A stretch of DNA of 64,000 bases. Origin: Streptomyces hilarionis (GTDB lineage: Bacteria > Actinomycetota > Actinomycetes > Streptomycetales > Streptomycetaceae). A program made the position numbers and the translations under genes. This document shows positions 1-8,585 of the stretch, piece after piece (position 1 is the first letter of the stretch; every line of letters begins with the position of its first letter). The DNA is taken from NCBI RefSeq assembly GCF_024539675.1, contig NZ_JAHHIT010000043.1, positions 32,785-96,784 of the forward strand, in the 5' to 3' direction. The notes under the pieces were generated by a model that saw nothing but the letters and a program-made list of their open reading frames with translations, searched no databases and was not told where the DNA came from.

Positions 1-752
1 GCGAAGGAGTAGTGCCGCCAGATCCGCGGCCACCAGGGCGTCTCGAGACTGGTGTACTGCCCGGCGCGAAAGGCGTAGGGCTGGTCGGGGCGAACGGTCA
101 GGATCGCCACGTCCGGCGTCCTGAGCTCGTGCGAGACGATCTCCGCGTGCCACCATGCCGGTGCCCGCAGCGCGTCGGCAGCAGCCGCGTCGATCATGAC
201 CTGGGAGAGCCTGGTGTAGGTCCGGACCCAGGCCGCTTCCGTCCGGCCGTCCCACACCGCGCTCGCGTACCTGCTCAGGGCACCGATGAGGCACTCGCCG
301 ACAGCCGGATAGTGCTCGGCCCGTGTGCCGTACTTGCGGTGACCGCGGCCCAGGTTCCGCAGGTAGTCGAGAAGGACGGGCGTGTCGTCGATGTGCTCGG
401 CGGCGGTCAGCAGCGCCTTCAGCAACCGGTCCCGCTGGACGTTCATGGCGGGTGGGAAGAGCGCCCGCAGTTCGGGGTGGCGGACGAAGAGCATGGCGTA
501 GAAGTACGAGGTGACCTCGTCGGCGACCGGGACCACCTCGGCCATGGTGCGGCGGACGAGGATGGCGTCCGGGGACGCCTCGGACGCCTGCTCGGCGGGC
601 TCCGGCTGCTGAACGGGTCCCAGATGACCGCCGGCCGGGCCAGTGGGCCGCAGCTCGCTGTCCACGGGCGGTTTCGGCTGCTTCGGTGGAGCGAACCATC
701 CACCCTTGCCGGACGTGCCGTCGTCGGCCGACCTGGTGGCCGGAACCTCCAT
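1..752 (-). CDS. Flavohemoglobin (globin + FAD reductase), 3'-truncated by window edge
   Basis: About 250 residues are visible before the gene runs off the left edge. An unusual, Pro/Gly/Glu-rich extension of about 62 residues precedes a globin domain (about 63-190). Expected haem-pocket residues are present: Tyr85 (B10), Phe99 (CD1), Gln106 (E7) and the proximal His138 in GHRKYG, followed by the E-HYP-VG helix. The start of an FAD-binding reductase domain follows, with the R-x-Y-S motif in WRHYSFA at the edge. Family members use NAD(P)H, FAD and haem to oxidise nitric oxide to nitrate in the cytoplasm. ATG 752 is chosen because the predicted protein begins cleanly there; a GTG upstream in frame is possible. 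The NAD-binding part lies outside the window, so intactness cannot be judged. Dioxygenase activity is inferred from family. Confidence 0.88.
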   Translation of the reverse strand, partial: MEVPATRSADDGTSGKGGWFAPPKQPKPPVDSELRPTGPAGGHLGPVQQPEPAEQASEASPDAILVRRTMAEVVPVADEVTSYFYAMLFVRHPELRALFPPAMNVQRDRLLKALLTAAEHIDDTPVLLDYLRNLGRGHRKYGTRAEHYPAVGECLIGALSRYASAVWDGRTEAAWVRTYTRLSQVMIDAAAADALRAPAWWHAEIVSHELRTPDVAILTVRPDQPYAFRAGQYTSLETPWWPRIWRHYSF

Positions 753-972
753 GATGTGCCTCGCCTCGAACGTCTTCTGGGTCGGTCCGGGCACTCCCTG
801 GAGAGACGACGTCCTGCTCCACCCGTGTCTCGTGCGCCTCGTCCCGGAAGCGAACCGGATTCGACCCTACCGGCCGCCAGTGCTCGCGCGAGTACCCCCG
901 GGCACCCGAGGATCACAGCCTGGCGTCTGCCCAATCGCCCTGTGCGGCAGGGGGGATTCGCGGATGGGGAGT

Positions 973-999
973 CGTGTCACAGCGGTTATGTGTGACACG
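973..999. promoter_or_regulatory. Perfect inverted repeat, candidate operator
   Basis: Arms CGTGTCACA (973-981) and TGTGACACG (991-999) are perfect reverse complements separated by 9 nt. The site is about 220 nt upstream of the flavohemoglobin start and about 235 nt upstream of the GNAT start. Its symmetry suits a dimeric regulator, but it does not match the CRP, Rex or NsrR consensus known to me, so the binding protein is unknown. Confidence 0.4.
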
Positions 1000-1038
1000 G
1001 ACGCACCGAGCCTTCTCGGACTTCGCGCATGCGCCGAG

Positions 1039-1052
1039 GTTTCACGTGAAAC
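1039..1052. other. parS: parS site (ParB-binding centromere element)
   Basis: Exact 14-bp palindrome GTTTCACGTGAAAC, the streptomycete parS core. It lies in the divergent interval upstream of the GNAT gene, with its centre 51 bp from the centre of the next copy. Confidence 0.95.
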
Positions 1053-1089
1053 GTGCCCCGGCCTTGCAGGGGGAGGCCTCCGTCTCTCT

Positions 1090-1103
1090 GTTTCACGTGA
1101 AAC
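1090..1103. other. parS: parS site
   Basis: Exact GTTTCACGTGAAAC flanked by T and A (1089-1104), the full 16-bp symmetric form. It is the second of a pair in this interval. Confidence 0.95.
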
Positions 1104-1235
1104 ACCGCCTGCCCGCCCCTGCGGAGCCATGTGCCTGTCGATGCAGTGCGCAAGGAGCCATGACGTGGCCAAAAGAGCGCTCGCCCAGGGGAATCGGGTG
1201 GACGCCGAGCACACGGTTCGGACAGCCTGACCTGC

Positions 1236-2102
1236 GTGCCGACTCCTCCTCTCACCGCTCTGCCCATCCGCCGTCTGACACACCGCGATCTCGCTGCCTG
1301 TGCCGACTTGTCCGAAGATCGGGGGTGGCCTCGTGAGGAACACAAATGGGGCCTCCTCCTTTCCGCGGGGAACGGCTATGGCATCGACGATCCCGCCGGG
1401 GGCCTCGTCGCCGCATGCGTCGTCACCGAGTACGGCCCGCACGGGCATCCCCGCCTCGGCGCGATCGGCATGGTCCTGGTCGCCGAGCGGCATGCCCGAC
1501 AAGGCGTCGGCCGTCGCTTGATGCGCCATGTCGTGTCGCTGATGGACGCCACTCCCCTCACCCTGCACGCCACCCCGAGCGGCCGTCCGCTCTACGAGGA
1601 GCTGGGCTTCAAGGCGACGGGCCGCGCGGAGATGGTGCGCGGACGCCTCGCCACGCCGGAACCGGCCACAGACGTCATCACGCGTGCCGCCACGGCCGAG
1701 GACCTCCCGTCGATCCTGCGCCTCGACGAGGAGGTGTTCGGCGCCGATCGCACCCACGTGATCGCCCGCCTGCCCGCGTTCGCCGACCAGCTGCGGGTCG
1801 CGGAGGACGAGGGTCGGATCATCGGCTACGCCGCCGCATGGCCCAACATGGACACCCAGGTGGTCGGGCCGCTGATCGCCCGGGACACCGGGACCGCGAA
1901 GGCTCTTCTCTGTTCCCTCGCCGTACGCACCGACCGGCCGCTGCGCACCGACATCGACGTACGGCACGAGGAACTGCTGGACTGGGTGAAGGCGCGGGGC
2001 CTGGAAACCGTGGCCTTCAACTCCGTGATGACCTACGGGATCGCGGAGCTGCCCGGTGACTGGCGTCGCCGCTTCGCCCCGCTGACGGTGGCGGCCGGCT
2101 GA
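1236..2102 (+). CDS. Tandem GNAT-domain acetyltransferase
   Basis: 288 residues with two GNAT-like halves. The first (about 8-130) has the acetyl-CoA pyrophosphate loop region around ARQGVGRRLM and the C-terminal signature PLYEELGFKATGRAEM. The second (about 140-288) starts at ITRAATAEDLPSIL, followed by a sheet that ends in a C-terminal domain similar to DUF4081/Eis-like tandem proteins. The acetyl-group acceptor cannot be told from sequence. The start is a GTG. It is followed after 20 nt by a possible hairpin and then by a convergent gene. Confidence 0.85.
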   Translation: MPTPPLTALPIRRLTHRDLAACADLSEDRGWPREEHKWGLLLSAGNGYGIDDPAGGLVAACVVTEYGPHGHPRLGAIGMVLVAERHARQGVGRRLMRHVVSLMDATPLTLHATPSGRPLYEELGFKATGRAEMVRGRLATPEPATDVITRAATAEDLPSILRLDEEVFGADRTHVIARLPAFADQLRVAEDEGRIIGYAAAWPNMDTQVVGPLIARDTGTAKALLCSLAVRTDRPLRTDIDVRHEELLDWVKARGLETVAFNSVMTYGIAELPGDWRRRFAPLTVAAG

Positions 2103-2122
2103 CAACGCCTGGGTGCCGCGCA

Positions 2123-2156
2123 GAGCGCCGGTTCCTCGGGGGGAGGGCCGGCGCTC
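2123..2156. terminator. Possible bidirectional hairpin between convergent genes
   Basis: A 9-bp stem GAGCGCCGG (2123-2131) pairs with CCGGCGCTC (2148-2156) across a 16-nt loop, between two converging genes. There is no U-tract, so termination is only plausible. Confidence 0.45.
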
Positions 2157-2176
2157 GACGCGGGTGACCGCCCGTG

Positions 2177-2596
2177 TCAGACCAGTGCCTTGACCGCCGC
2201 CGTGGCGAAGCCGTGGTCCTGCTCCGGGGCTCCCCCGCCCACCCCGAGCGCCCCGATCAGCCGCCCGTCGCGGTGGATCGGCACACCGCCCGCGATGAAC
2301 AGCAGCGGCCGGTCGAGCGCGGTGGGCAGGGTGTGGAAGAGACCGCCGGGCTGTACGGCCTCCACGAGGTCGGCGGTGGCCGTGTTCAGCTGGAGCGCCG
2401 TGTAGGCCTTGCGGGTGCTCGTCTCTCCGGAGATCAGCACCGCTCGGTCGTCCCGGCGGAAGGCCAGCAGGTGGCCGCCCGCGTCCACAACGGTGACGCT
2501 GACCGTGACCCCGGCGGTCTCCGCGGCGGTTCGCGCCGCCGCCACGATGGTCTCGGCGTCGTGGGTGGTCAGGGGCGCGGCGGTAGGGGTGTTCAT
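2177..2596 (-). CDS. GlcG/HbpS family protein (DUF336)
   Basis: 139 residues. The fold signature of the GlcG/HbpS (DUF336) family is clear: an N-terminal helix AETIVAAARTAAETAG, then the strand VTVSVTVVDAGGHLLAFRRDD, and the C-terminal GGVPIHRDGRLIGALGVGGG loop. HbpS in streptomycetes binds haem and senses redox state with a two-component system; many other members have no known role, and no senS/senR pair is visible here. Start 2596 (ATG) is preferred because the upstream in-frame stretch is low-complexity Pro/Arg sequence and a GGAG lies about 10 nt upstream. No secretion signal is visible. Confidence 0.82.
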   Translation of the reverse strand: MNTPTAAPLTTHDAETIVAAARTAAETAGVTVSVTVVDAGGHLLAFRRDDRAVLISGETSTRKAYTALQLNTATADLVEAVQPGGLFHTLPTALDRPLLFIAGGVPIHRDGRLIGALGVGGGAPEQDHGFATAAVKALV

Positions 2597-2702
2597 GACG
2601 GAGGTGCTCCTCGGGGGGTGGTGACGCTGTCGGGGGCTTACGGAAGGACGGGTCGGCCGGCGGCGGTCGCCGGGACGGTGTCGGCGCGGCGACCGTGCGG
2701 GC

Positions 2703-3920
2703 TCAGTGCTGGACGGCCGCCTGCCGCTCGGCGGAGGGACTGGCGGTGACGGCGGGCGTGGAACCGTCGCGGGCGTTGTCACGGCGCTCCAGCGCGGCCG
2801 AGGCGACGGCGAGCAGCAGGGCGCCCGCCGCCAGGGCTGCTCCGACCCAGTTCGGCGCGGTGTAGCCCAGTCCGGCCGCGATCACGAGGCCGCCGAGCCA
2901 GGCGGACAGCGCGTTGCCGAGGTTGAAGGCGCCGATGTTCACCGCCGACGCCAGCGTGGGGGCGCCGTGCGCCTGGTCCAGGACGCGCTTCTGCAGGGGC
3001 GGGACGGTCGCGAAGCCCAGGGCGCCGATCAGGGCGATCGTGACGGCTGCCAGGACCTTGTGATGGGCGGTGAGGGTGAAGAGCGCCAGGACGACGGCCA
3101 GAGCGCCCAGGGAGACGTACAGCATGGGCATCAGCGCTCGGTCGGCGTACCTGCCGCCGATCAGGTTTCCGCCGACCATGCCGAGTCCGAAGAGGACCAG
3201 CAGCCAGGTGACAGAGCCGTCCGCGAAGCCGGCCACGTGCGTCATCATCGGCGCGATGTAGGTGATGGCCGCGAAGACGCCGCCGAAGCCGAGGACGGTC
3301 ATCGCCATGGCGAGCAGCACCTGGGCGTTCTTGAAAGCGGCCAGTTCGTGCCGCAGGCGGACGCCCTGGGGCCGCGGCATCTCGGGTACCAGCCTGGCGA
3401 TGCCGGCCAGACCGATCACACCGAGCGCGGCCACGACGGCGAAGGTGACGCGCCATCCGATGCTCTGCCCGACGAGAGTCCCCAGGGGTACGCCGACCAC
3501 GTTCGCGACCGTGAGGCCGGTGAACATCATCGCGATGGCTCCGGCCTTCTTGTCAGGGGCGACCAGGTCGGCCGCGACCACCGAACCGATGCCGAAGAAG
3601 GCACCGTGGGCGAGGGAGGCGACCACGCGGCCGATCAGCATCACGCCGAAGGCCGGGGCGGCCGCGGAGAGCAGGTTCCCGACGATGAACAGGCCCATCA
3701 GCAGCATCAGCATCCTCTTGCGGGAGATCCTGGTGCCGAGGGCCGTCATGAGCGGGGCGCCGAACAGGACGCCGAGCGCGTAGCCGGTCACGAGGAAGCC
3801 GGCCGTGGGGATCGAGACTCCGAAGTCGTCCGCGATCTCGGGGAGCAAGCCCATGATCACGAACTCGGTCGTTCCGATCCCGAAGGCCCCGATCGCGAGG
3901 GCCAGAAGCGCAAGAGGCAT
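2703..3920 (-). CDS. MFS drug:H+ antiporter (DHA1 type)
   Basis: 405 residues with 12 hydrophobic segments. It begins with a helix (LALLALAIGAFGIGTTEFVIMGLLPEI in part) typical of the AraJ/Cml-like DHA1 exporters. The loop after TM2 reads LGTRISRKRMLML, matching the G-x-x-x-D-R-x-G-R-K signature region in degenerate form, and TM5 carries the antiporter-type GVPLGTLVGQSIGWR. The role is proton-driven efflux of small molecules across the cytoplasmic membrane; the substrate is unknown. ATG 3920 is chosen because AGG lies 11 nt upstream and the hydrophobic N-terminus begins there. It is divergent from a MarR gene 144 nt away, which probably represses it. The tail is hydrophilic and variable. Confidence 0.88.
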   Translation of the reverse strand: MPLALLALAIGAFGIGTTEFVIMGLLPEIADDFGVSIPTAGFLVTGYALGVLFGAPLMTALGTRISRKRMLMLLMGLFIVGNLLSAAAPAFGVMLIGRVVASLAHGAFFGIGSVVAADLVAPDKKAGAIAMMFTGLTVANVVGVPLGTLVGQSIGWRVTFAVVAALGVIGLAGIARLVPEMPRPQGVRLRHELAAFKNAQVLLAMAMTVLGFGGVFAAITYIAPMMTHVAGFADGSVTWLLVLFGLGMVGGNLIGGRYADRALMPMLYVSLGALAVVLALFTLTAHHKVLAAVTIALIGALGFATVPPLQKRVLDQAHGAPTLASAVNIGAFNLGNALSAWLGGLVIAAGLGYTAPNWVGAALAAGALLLAVASAALERRDNARDGSTPAVTASPSAERQAAVQH

Positions 3921-4064
3921 AGGGGTTGACACCTTCCCAGATGATTGCAGGAGCGCTTTACGTGCTTCCACAATAGTTGCACACGCGGGCTATCGGCAAG
4001 CGCCGACAATTGCAGAGGTGCTCTACCCTGGGTGTCAGCCGTTCCGGGACGGAGGAGAAACGCC
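3921..4064. promoter_or_regulatory. Divergent promoter/operator region of MFS exporter and MarR gene
   Basis: 144 nt separate the two starts. A 17-nt imperfect direct repeat starts with ATTGCAG at 3944 and again at 4009 (13 of 17 positions match). CAATAGTTGC (3971-3980) and CAATTG (4007-4012) add further related short symmetry. Such layouts are typical targets of an autoregulating MarR dimer; the exact operator is not proven. Confidence 0.45.
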
Positions 4065-4535
4065 ATGACTGCGACGGACCCCGCGCTCACCGCACTCGCT
4101 CAGGGCTGGTGTGCCCTCTCTCTGCTGCACGGGAGGATCGAGGCCCACATCGAACGCGCACTACAGGCGAGCCACGACCTGAGCGTGCGCGAGTACTCCC
4201 TGCTCGACGTCCTCAGCAGGCAGCACGAGGGCGACGGCGGCCATCTACAGATGAAGCAGGTGGCCGACGCGGTGGTCCTCAGCCAGAGCGCGACCACCCG
4301 GCTGGTGACCCGGCTGGAGGACCGCGGGCTGCTGGAGCGCTACCTGTGCCCCACCGACCGCCGCGGCATCTACACCAACGTCACCGCCGCCGGCCTGACG
4401 CTGCTGGGCGAAGCCCGTCCGACCAACGACGCCGCGCTGCGTGAGGCTCTCGACGAGGCTGCCAGGAACCCGGAACTGGCCCCGCTCGTCAAGGTCGTGG
4501 AATCCCTCAAGGAGCCGGTGACGCTGCCTGCATAG
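4065..4535 (+). CDS. MarR family transcriptional regulator
   Basis: 156 residues. A winged helix-turn-helix is visible: LSVREYSLLDVLSR, then the recognition segment LQMKQVADAVVLSQSATTRLVTRLEDRGLLER, then the wing CPTDRRGIYTNVTAAG. MarR proteins are dimers that bind operators and are usually released by small aromatic ligands or oxidation; the ligand here is unknown. ATG 4065 is preceded by GGAGGAG at ideal spacing, so the longer upstream reading is rejected. It is divergent from the MFS exporter, its probable target, and runs 10 nt ahead of a GNAT gene in the same direction. Confidence 0.9.
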   Translation: MTATDPALTALAQGWCALSLLHGRIEAHIERALQASHDLSVREYSLLDVLSRQHEGDGGHLQMKQVADAVVLSQSATTRLVTRLEDRGLLERYLCPTDRRGIYTNVTAAGLTLLGEARPTNDAALREALDEAARNPELAPLVKVVESLKEPVTLPA

Positions 4536-4545
4536 GGTGGCGGCC

Positions 4546-4998
4546 ATGGGAGATCTTGAGATACGGGCCGCCGTCGCCGAGGACGTCCCCGCGATCGTCG
4601 CGATGCTCGCGGACGACGCCCTGGGCGCACAACGTGAGTCACCGGACGACCTCGGCCCTTACCTGGCCGCACTCGAGCGGCTCACCGCCGACCCGAACCA
4701 GCGCCTGGTCGTCGCCGTCCGGGAAGGACGCGTGGTCGGCACCCTCCAGCTGACGATCGTCCCGGGCCTGTCCCGGCGGGGCGCGACCCGGTCCATCGTC
4801 GAGGGGGTCCGCGTGCACGCCGACGAGCGCGGCAGCGGGCTGGGCACGCGATTCATCGAGTGGGCCATCGAGGAATCACGGCAGGCCGGCTGCCAGTTGG
4901 TGCAGCTGACCTCCGACAACACCCGCACCGACGCCCACCGCTTCTACGAACGGCTCGGCTTCGTCGCTTCCCACGTGGGCTTCAAGTTGCAGCTCTGA
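4546..4998 (+). CDS. GNAT family N-acetyltransferase
   Basis: 150 residues with a complete single GNAT fold: the strand RLVVAVREGRVVGTLQLTIV, the acetyl-CoA loop VHADERGSGLGTRFIEWAIEES (motif A, R/Q-x-x-G-x-G/A) and the ending NTRTDAHRFYERLGF. The substrate is unknown. ATG 4546 follows the marR stop by 10 nt and has AGGG about 8 nt upstream, suggesting co-transcription with marR. A GTG 9 nt earlier is less likely. It ends about 40 bp before a parS-containing palindrome. Confidence 0.88.
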   Translation: MGDLEIRAAVAEDVPAIVAMLADDALGAQRESPDDLGPYLAALERLTADPNQRLVVAVREGRVVGTLQLTIVPGLSRRGATRSIVEGVRVHADERGSGLGTRFIEWAIEESRQAGCQLVQLTSDNTRTDAHRFYERLGFVASHVGFKLQL

Positions 4999-5043
4999 GA
5001 GCCCCGTTCGCAAAGCAGCACATCACGCTCGGCGGGGTGGGCT

Positions 5044-5057
5044 GTTTCACGTGAAAC
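5044..5057. other. parS: parS site in a 24-bp palindrome between convergent genes
   Basis: Exact GTTTCACGTGAAAC. Symmetry extends perfectly to 5039-5062 (GGGCT on the left, AGCCC on the right), followed by a run of C. It lies between the stop codons of two converging genes (4998 and 5081). Confidence 0.95.
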
Positions 5058-5080
5058 AGCCCCCCCCCCGCCGCGTGCGT

Positions 5081-6466
5081 CTAGCCGATCCCCCGCCACC
5101 CCGCCGGATCGACGCCCCCGGGCACTGCGGCGCTCTCCTCGTACGGCCGGCGCGTGAACACGAACGACGCCAGGTCGAGGTGCTCCACGCTCCCGTCCGC
5201 CCGCCGCACCACCCGCAGGATCTCTCCCGCGTAGTAGCCGTCCAGTCCGGTCCAGGTCCCGTCTCCGTTCGGCCGGAACCGCGAGCGCCTGCCACCGCCG
5301 GACACAGGCCCCAGGGACAGCAGCCCGTCGGCGGTCACCCGCAGAGCGATGGGACTGGTTCCCCAGTGCCACTGCCCCGCCAGTTCCAGAATGGAGTCAG
5401 CGGCCTCGGACAGAGGCCGCCACGGCTCGGGGATCCGTGGCTCGGACTCGGCGACGATCCGGACGAGATCGGCCGCCACCTGGGACGTCATCAGCCCCGA
5501 CGTGCAGTTCGCGAGCACGACCGCGGCCACGTCGTCCTCAACGCCTACGAGGAGCGTGGCCAGAAAGCCGGGGACCGAGCCGGAATGGCCGACGAGCAGC
5601 CGTCCGTCCCGGTGCTGGATCTGCAGTCCCAGCCCGTACGACGCGCCGTCCGCCAGCTCCGCCGGTCCCGCCGGCGCCGCGGGCGTCCCCATCTCGCGCA
5701 GTGTCTCCACGCTCAGCACCCGGTCGTCGCCCCGCGCCAGAAAGACGGCGAACCGCGCGAGGTCGCCGGTGGTGGACCAGAGCTGTCCGGCCGGCGCCAT
5801 CCGTCCGAAGTCCTCGGCGGGCTCCGGCAGCATGACGTCGGCCCAGGGGTGCACCGCCCAGCCGCCCGCGGCCGGGGCCTGGGGGTGAGCGCTCGTGCGG
5901 CGAAGCTCCAGAGGTTCGAGGACTTCGCGCCGCAGCACCTCGTCCCACGGCTCCCCGCGAAGCCGTTCCACCAGTGCCCCCAGCACGGTGTAGCCGGGGT
6001 TCGAGTAGTGGAACCGGCGGCCGGCCGGATGCGGGGCCGCCCGTTCGCCCAGGACGTCGGCGAGTTCGGGCCGCAGGGAGCCCGGGGTCCGTTCCCACCA
6101 CGGACCGGGCGTCTCGGCCGCCAGCCCGCCGGTGTGCGCGAGCAGCTCGGCGATGGTGGCCTCGCCGACGCCCGTCCCGGGCAGGTGCTTCTCCAGCGGG
6201 TCGCCGAGATCCAGCAGCCCTTCGTCCCGCAGTCGCAGGACGAGGACGGCGGTGAAGGTCTTGGTGAGGGAGCCGATACGGTACTGCACGTTCTCGTCCG
6301 GGCCGTGGCCTTCGACGGAGCTCCGCGCCCCGTGCCACACGGTTCGCCCGCCCCTCACGACGGCGGCGACGAGCGACGGCGCCCGCCCTTCGGTCTGCGC
6401 CACGGCGATCCTGTGCAGCAGCGCACGCCGGGTGCCGGGCAGCAGCTCTTCCTGAGGTGTCGTCAT
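5081..6466 (-). CDS. Serine hydrolase of beta-lactamase/AmpC-like fold
   Basis: 461 residues. The three class C/DD-peptidase-like motifs are present: S66-L-T-K69 (nucleophile and general base), Y154-S-N156 and H294-S-G. The last replaces the K-T-G of penicillin-binding proteins, as is usual in the esterase/D-aminopeptidase branch (Pfam Beta-lactamase). A C-terminal lipocalin-like beta domain (about 350-455) follows. No signal peptide is seen, so a cytoplasmic location is likely. It probably hydrolyses an ester or peptide; true beta-lactam resistance is not implied. The next gene on this strand is dnaB, 204 nt upstream; that gap shows no gene. Confidence 0.87.
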   Translation of the reverse strand: MTTPQEELLPGTRRALLHRIAVAQTEGRAPSLVAAVVRGGRTVWHGARSSVEGHGPDENVQYRIGSLTKTFTAVLVLRLRDEGLLDLGDPLEKHLPGTGVGEATIAELLAHTGGLAAETPGPWWERTPGSLRPELADVLGERAAPHPAGRRFHYSNPGYTVLGALVERLRGEPWDEVLRREVLEPLELRRTSAHPQAPAAGGWAVHPWADVMLPEPAEDFGRMAPAGQLWSTTGDLARFAVFLARGDDRVLSVETLREMGTPAAPAGPAELADGASYGLGLQIQHRDGRLLVGHSGSVPGFLATLLVGVEDDVAAVVLANCTSGLMTSQVAADLVRIVAESEPRIPEPWRPLSEAADSILELAGQWHWGTSPIALRVTADGLLSLGPVSGGGRRSRFRPNGDGTWTGLDGYYAGEILRVVRRADGSVEHLDLASFVFTRRPYEESAAVPGGVDPAGWRGIG

Positions 6467-6670
6467 GGGGTCAGTCCACCCGGCGCCGCCACCGACGTCG
6501 AATCCATTTCGCTCCGGTCGCCCAGGACGTGTCCGCCGACGCGACGTACGTCAGCTCGACACGTCCGCGCGTACCGTCCCCCTGGCCGGGCCCCGGCCCG
6601 GAGACCGGCTTGTGCGAGACGACCCCGTGCGCGGCCCAACCCGCGGGCGGGCCCGGGGAGATCGACGGGA

Positions 6671-8164
6671 TCAGGTCTGCGCCATGTCCACGAAGCGTGA
6701 GTAGTGACCCTGGAAAGCGACCGTGATCGTGGCCGTGGGGCCGTTACGGTGCTTGCCCACGATGATGTCCGCCTCGCCCGCGCGCGGGGACTCCTTCTCG
6801 TAGGCGTCCTCGCGGTGCAACAGGATGACCATGTCGGCGTCCTGCTCGATGGAGCCGGACTCACGCAGGTCGGACACCATCGGCTTCTTGTCCGTGCGCT
6901 GCTCGGGACCACGGTTGAGCTGCGAGAGCGCGATCACGGGCACCTCGAGCTCCTTGGCCAGCAGCTTGAGGTTACGGGACATGTCCGAGACCTCCTGCTG
7001 ACGGCTCTCGGAGCGCTTGGAGCCGCCGGCCTGCATCAGCTGGAGATAGTCGATGATCACGAGCTTGATGTCGTTGCGCTGCTTCAGACGACGGCACTTC
7101 GCACGGATCTCCATCATCGACAGGTTCGGGGAGTCGTCGATGTAGAGCGGCGCGGAGGACACCTCGGGCATCCTGCGCGCCAGACGCGTCCAGTCCTCGT
7201 CCGTCATCGTGCCCGACCGCATGTGGTGCAGGGCGACCCGGGCCTCCGCGGACAGCAGACGCATCGCGATTTCGTTGCGCCCCATTTCCAGGGAGAAGAT
7301 GACGCTCGGCAGGTTGTGTTTGATCGACGCCGCACGCGCGAAGTCCAGCGCCAGCGTGGACTTGCCCATGGCGGGACGGGCCGCGATGACGATCATCTGC
7401 CCCGGGTGGAGCCCGTTGGTGAGCGAGTCGAGGTCGGTGAAACCGGTGGGGACGCCCGTCATCTCGCCGCTGCGCGAGCCGATCGCCTCGATCTCGTCGA
7501 GGGCGCCCTCCATGATGTCGCCGAGCGGGAGGTAGTCCTCGCTGGTGCGCTGCTCGGTGACCGCGTAGATCTCCGCCTGAGCCCGGTTGACGATCTCGTC
7601 GACGTCGTCGTCGCCCGCGTATCCCATCTGCGTGATGCGGGTGCCGGCCTCCACCAGGCGGCGCAGGACCGCTCGCTCGTGGACGATCTCCGCGTAGTAC
7701 TCGGCGTTGGCGGCGGTCGGCACCGTCTGGACAAGGGTGTGCAGATAGGACGCGCCGCCGATCTTGTTGATCTCGCCGCGCTTGGTGAGCTCGGCGGCGA
7801 TCGTGATCGGGTCGGCCGGCTCGCCCTTGGCGTAGACGTCGAGGATCGCCTGGTAGATCGTCTCGTGCGCGGGCTTGTAGAAGTCGTGGCCCTTGAGCAC
7901 CTCGACCACGTCGGCGATGGCGTCCTTGGACAGGAGCATGCCGCCGAGGACGGACTGCTCTGCGTCGAGGTCCTGGGGCGGCACCCGTTCGAAGGGGGTT
8001 CCCCCGCCTTCCCACTCTCCGGTGTCGCGCCCGCGATCATGCCGGTCGTCCCGGCCACGACCGCCACGGCCGCCGTCACCGTCGCCGCGTCGGCGGGAAG
8101 CAGGGAGACGATCGCTGGGGCCGCTGTCGGCCCACGGGTCGTCCAAGGGCTCGGAAATGCTCAA
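6671..8164 (-). CDS. dnaB: Replicative DNA helicase DnaB
   Basis: 497 residues. The hexameric helicase that unwinds DNA ahead of the replisome. A disordered Asp/Arg/Gly-rich leader (1-58) precedes the N-terminal DnaB domain (PPQDLDAEQSVLGGMLL, about 62-165). The RecA-like ATPase follows, with Walker A ARPAMGKST (about 262-270), Walker B-like LVIIDYLQLM, and GPEQRTDKKPMVSDLRESGSIEQDAD near the end (motif H4/arginine finger region). No intein interrupts the Walker A, unlike in some actinobacteria. TTG 8164 is chosen because GGAGGAGG lies 8 nt upstream; a GTG 9 nt earlier would have no spacer. A DnaA-box-like cluster lies just upstream (8347-8437). Confidence 0.97.
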   Translation of the reverse strand: MSISEPLDDPWADSGPSDRLPASRRRGDGDGGRGGRGRDDRHDRGRDTGEWEGGGTPFERVPPQDLDAEQSVLGGMLLSKDAIADVVEVLKGHDFYKPAHETIYQAILDVYAKGEPADPITIAAELTKRGEINKIGGASYLHTLVQTVPTAANAEYYAEIVHERAVLRRLVEAGTRITQMGYAGDDDVDEIVNRAQAEIYAVTEQRTSEDYLPLGDIMEGALDEIEAIGSRSGEMTGVPTGFTDLDSLTNGLHPGQMIVIAARPAMGKSTLALDFARAASIKHNLPSVIFSLEMGRNEIAMRLLSAEARVALHHMRSGTMTDEDWTRLARRMPEVSSAPLYIDDSPNLSMMEIRAKCRRLKQRNDIKLVIIDYLQLMQAGGSKRSESRQQEVSDMSRNLKLLAKELEVPVIALSQLNRGPEQRTDKKPMVSDLRESGSIEQDADMVILLHREDAYEKESPRAGEADIIVGKHRNGPTATITVAFQGHYSRFVDMAQT

Positions 8165-8346
8165 CCGAGCCACCTCCTCCCGTCCGCCGAGCGGACCTCG
8201 CCGTGCCTCTTTTCTACGGCACGACACTGACAATTGAGAGGCCCAACTCCGTTTGTGGCGCGTCGTTTTTGTGCGGGTTTCTTCGGCCGACGTACGGAGC
8301 GGGCGCCGGACCACGGTAGGCCCGCGGGCACCTTCAGCCAATCTGG

Positions 8347-8437
8347 TTATCCACAGGGCATGTGGACGACGCCCCCAATGCTGTGGACAACCCTGCGAAA
8401 CCTGTGCACGAGCCGGTGGACAGCCCTGTGAACAAGC
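8347..8437. promoter_or_regulatory. DnaA-box cluster upstream of dnaB
   Basis: TTATCCACA at 8347-8355 is a perfect classical DnaA box. TGTGGACAA at 8382-8390 is the reverse complement of TTGTCCACA, the preferred streptomycete box. Weaker relatives are TGTGGACGA (8361-8369), TGTGCACGA (8402-8410) and TGTGAACAA (8429-8437). A further TGTGGACGA lies at 8601-8609. High-affinity DnaA-box clusters outside oriC are known in S. coelicolor and can titrate DnaA; this one may be such a site. Confidence 0.7.
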
Positions 8438-8585
8438 CCTCTACTTTTCTTTCCGATCTCCTCTGACCTGCACTTTCCTCATCCACCGGCTGTGCAGAAG
8501 AAAAAGTTGCCCTATCGGGCCAAGATCTCTTCGAACGCAGCGCGAGCGGGTGGGCCACCGACGCAGAGGTAAGGGTCACAGGTGG

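Larger units (their letters stand above)
753..1235. other. Intergenic region between flavohemoglobin and GNAT gene
   Basis: No convincing gene is seen here. The interval separates divergently transcribed genes, so it should hold both promoters. It contains a 9-bp inverted repeat (973-999) and two exact parS sites (1039-1052 and 1090-1103). No confident -35/-10 pair was picked out. Confidence 0.6.

Noticed and set aside
5081..6466. Annotation as a true beta-lactamase
   Set aside because: The third motif is His-Ser-Gly rather than Lys-Thr-Gly and no signal peptide is present, which fits the esterase/aminopeptidase branch better.
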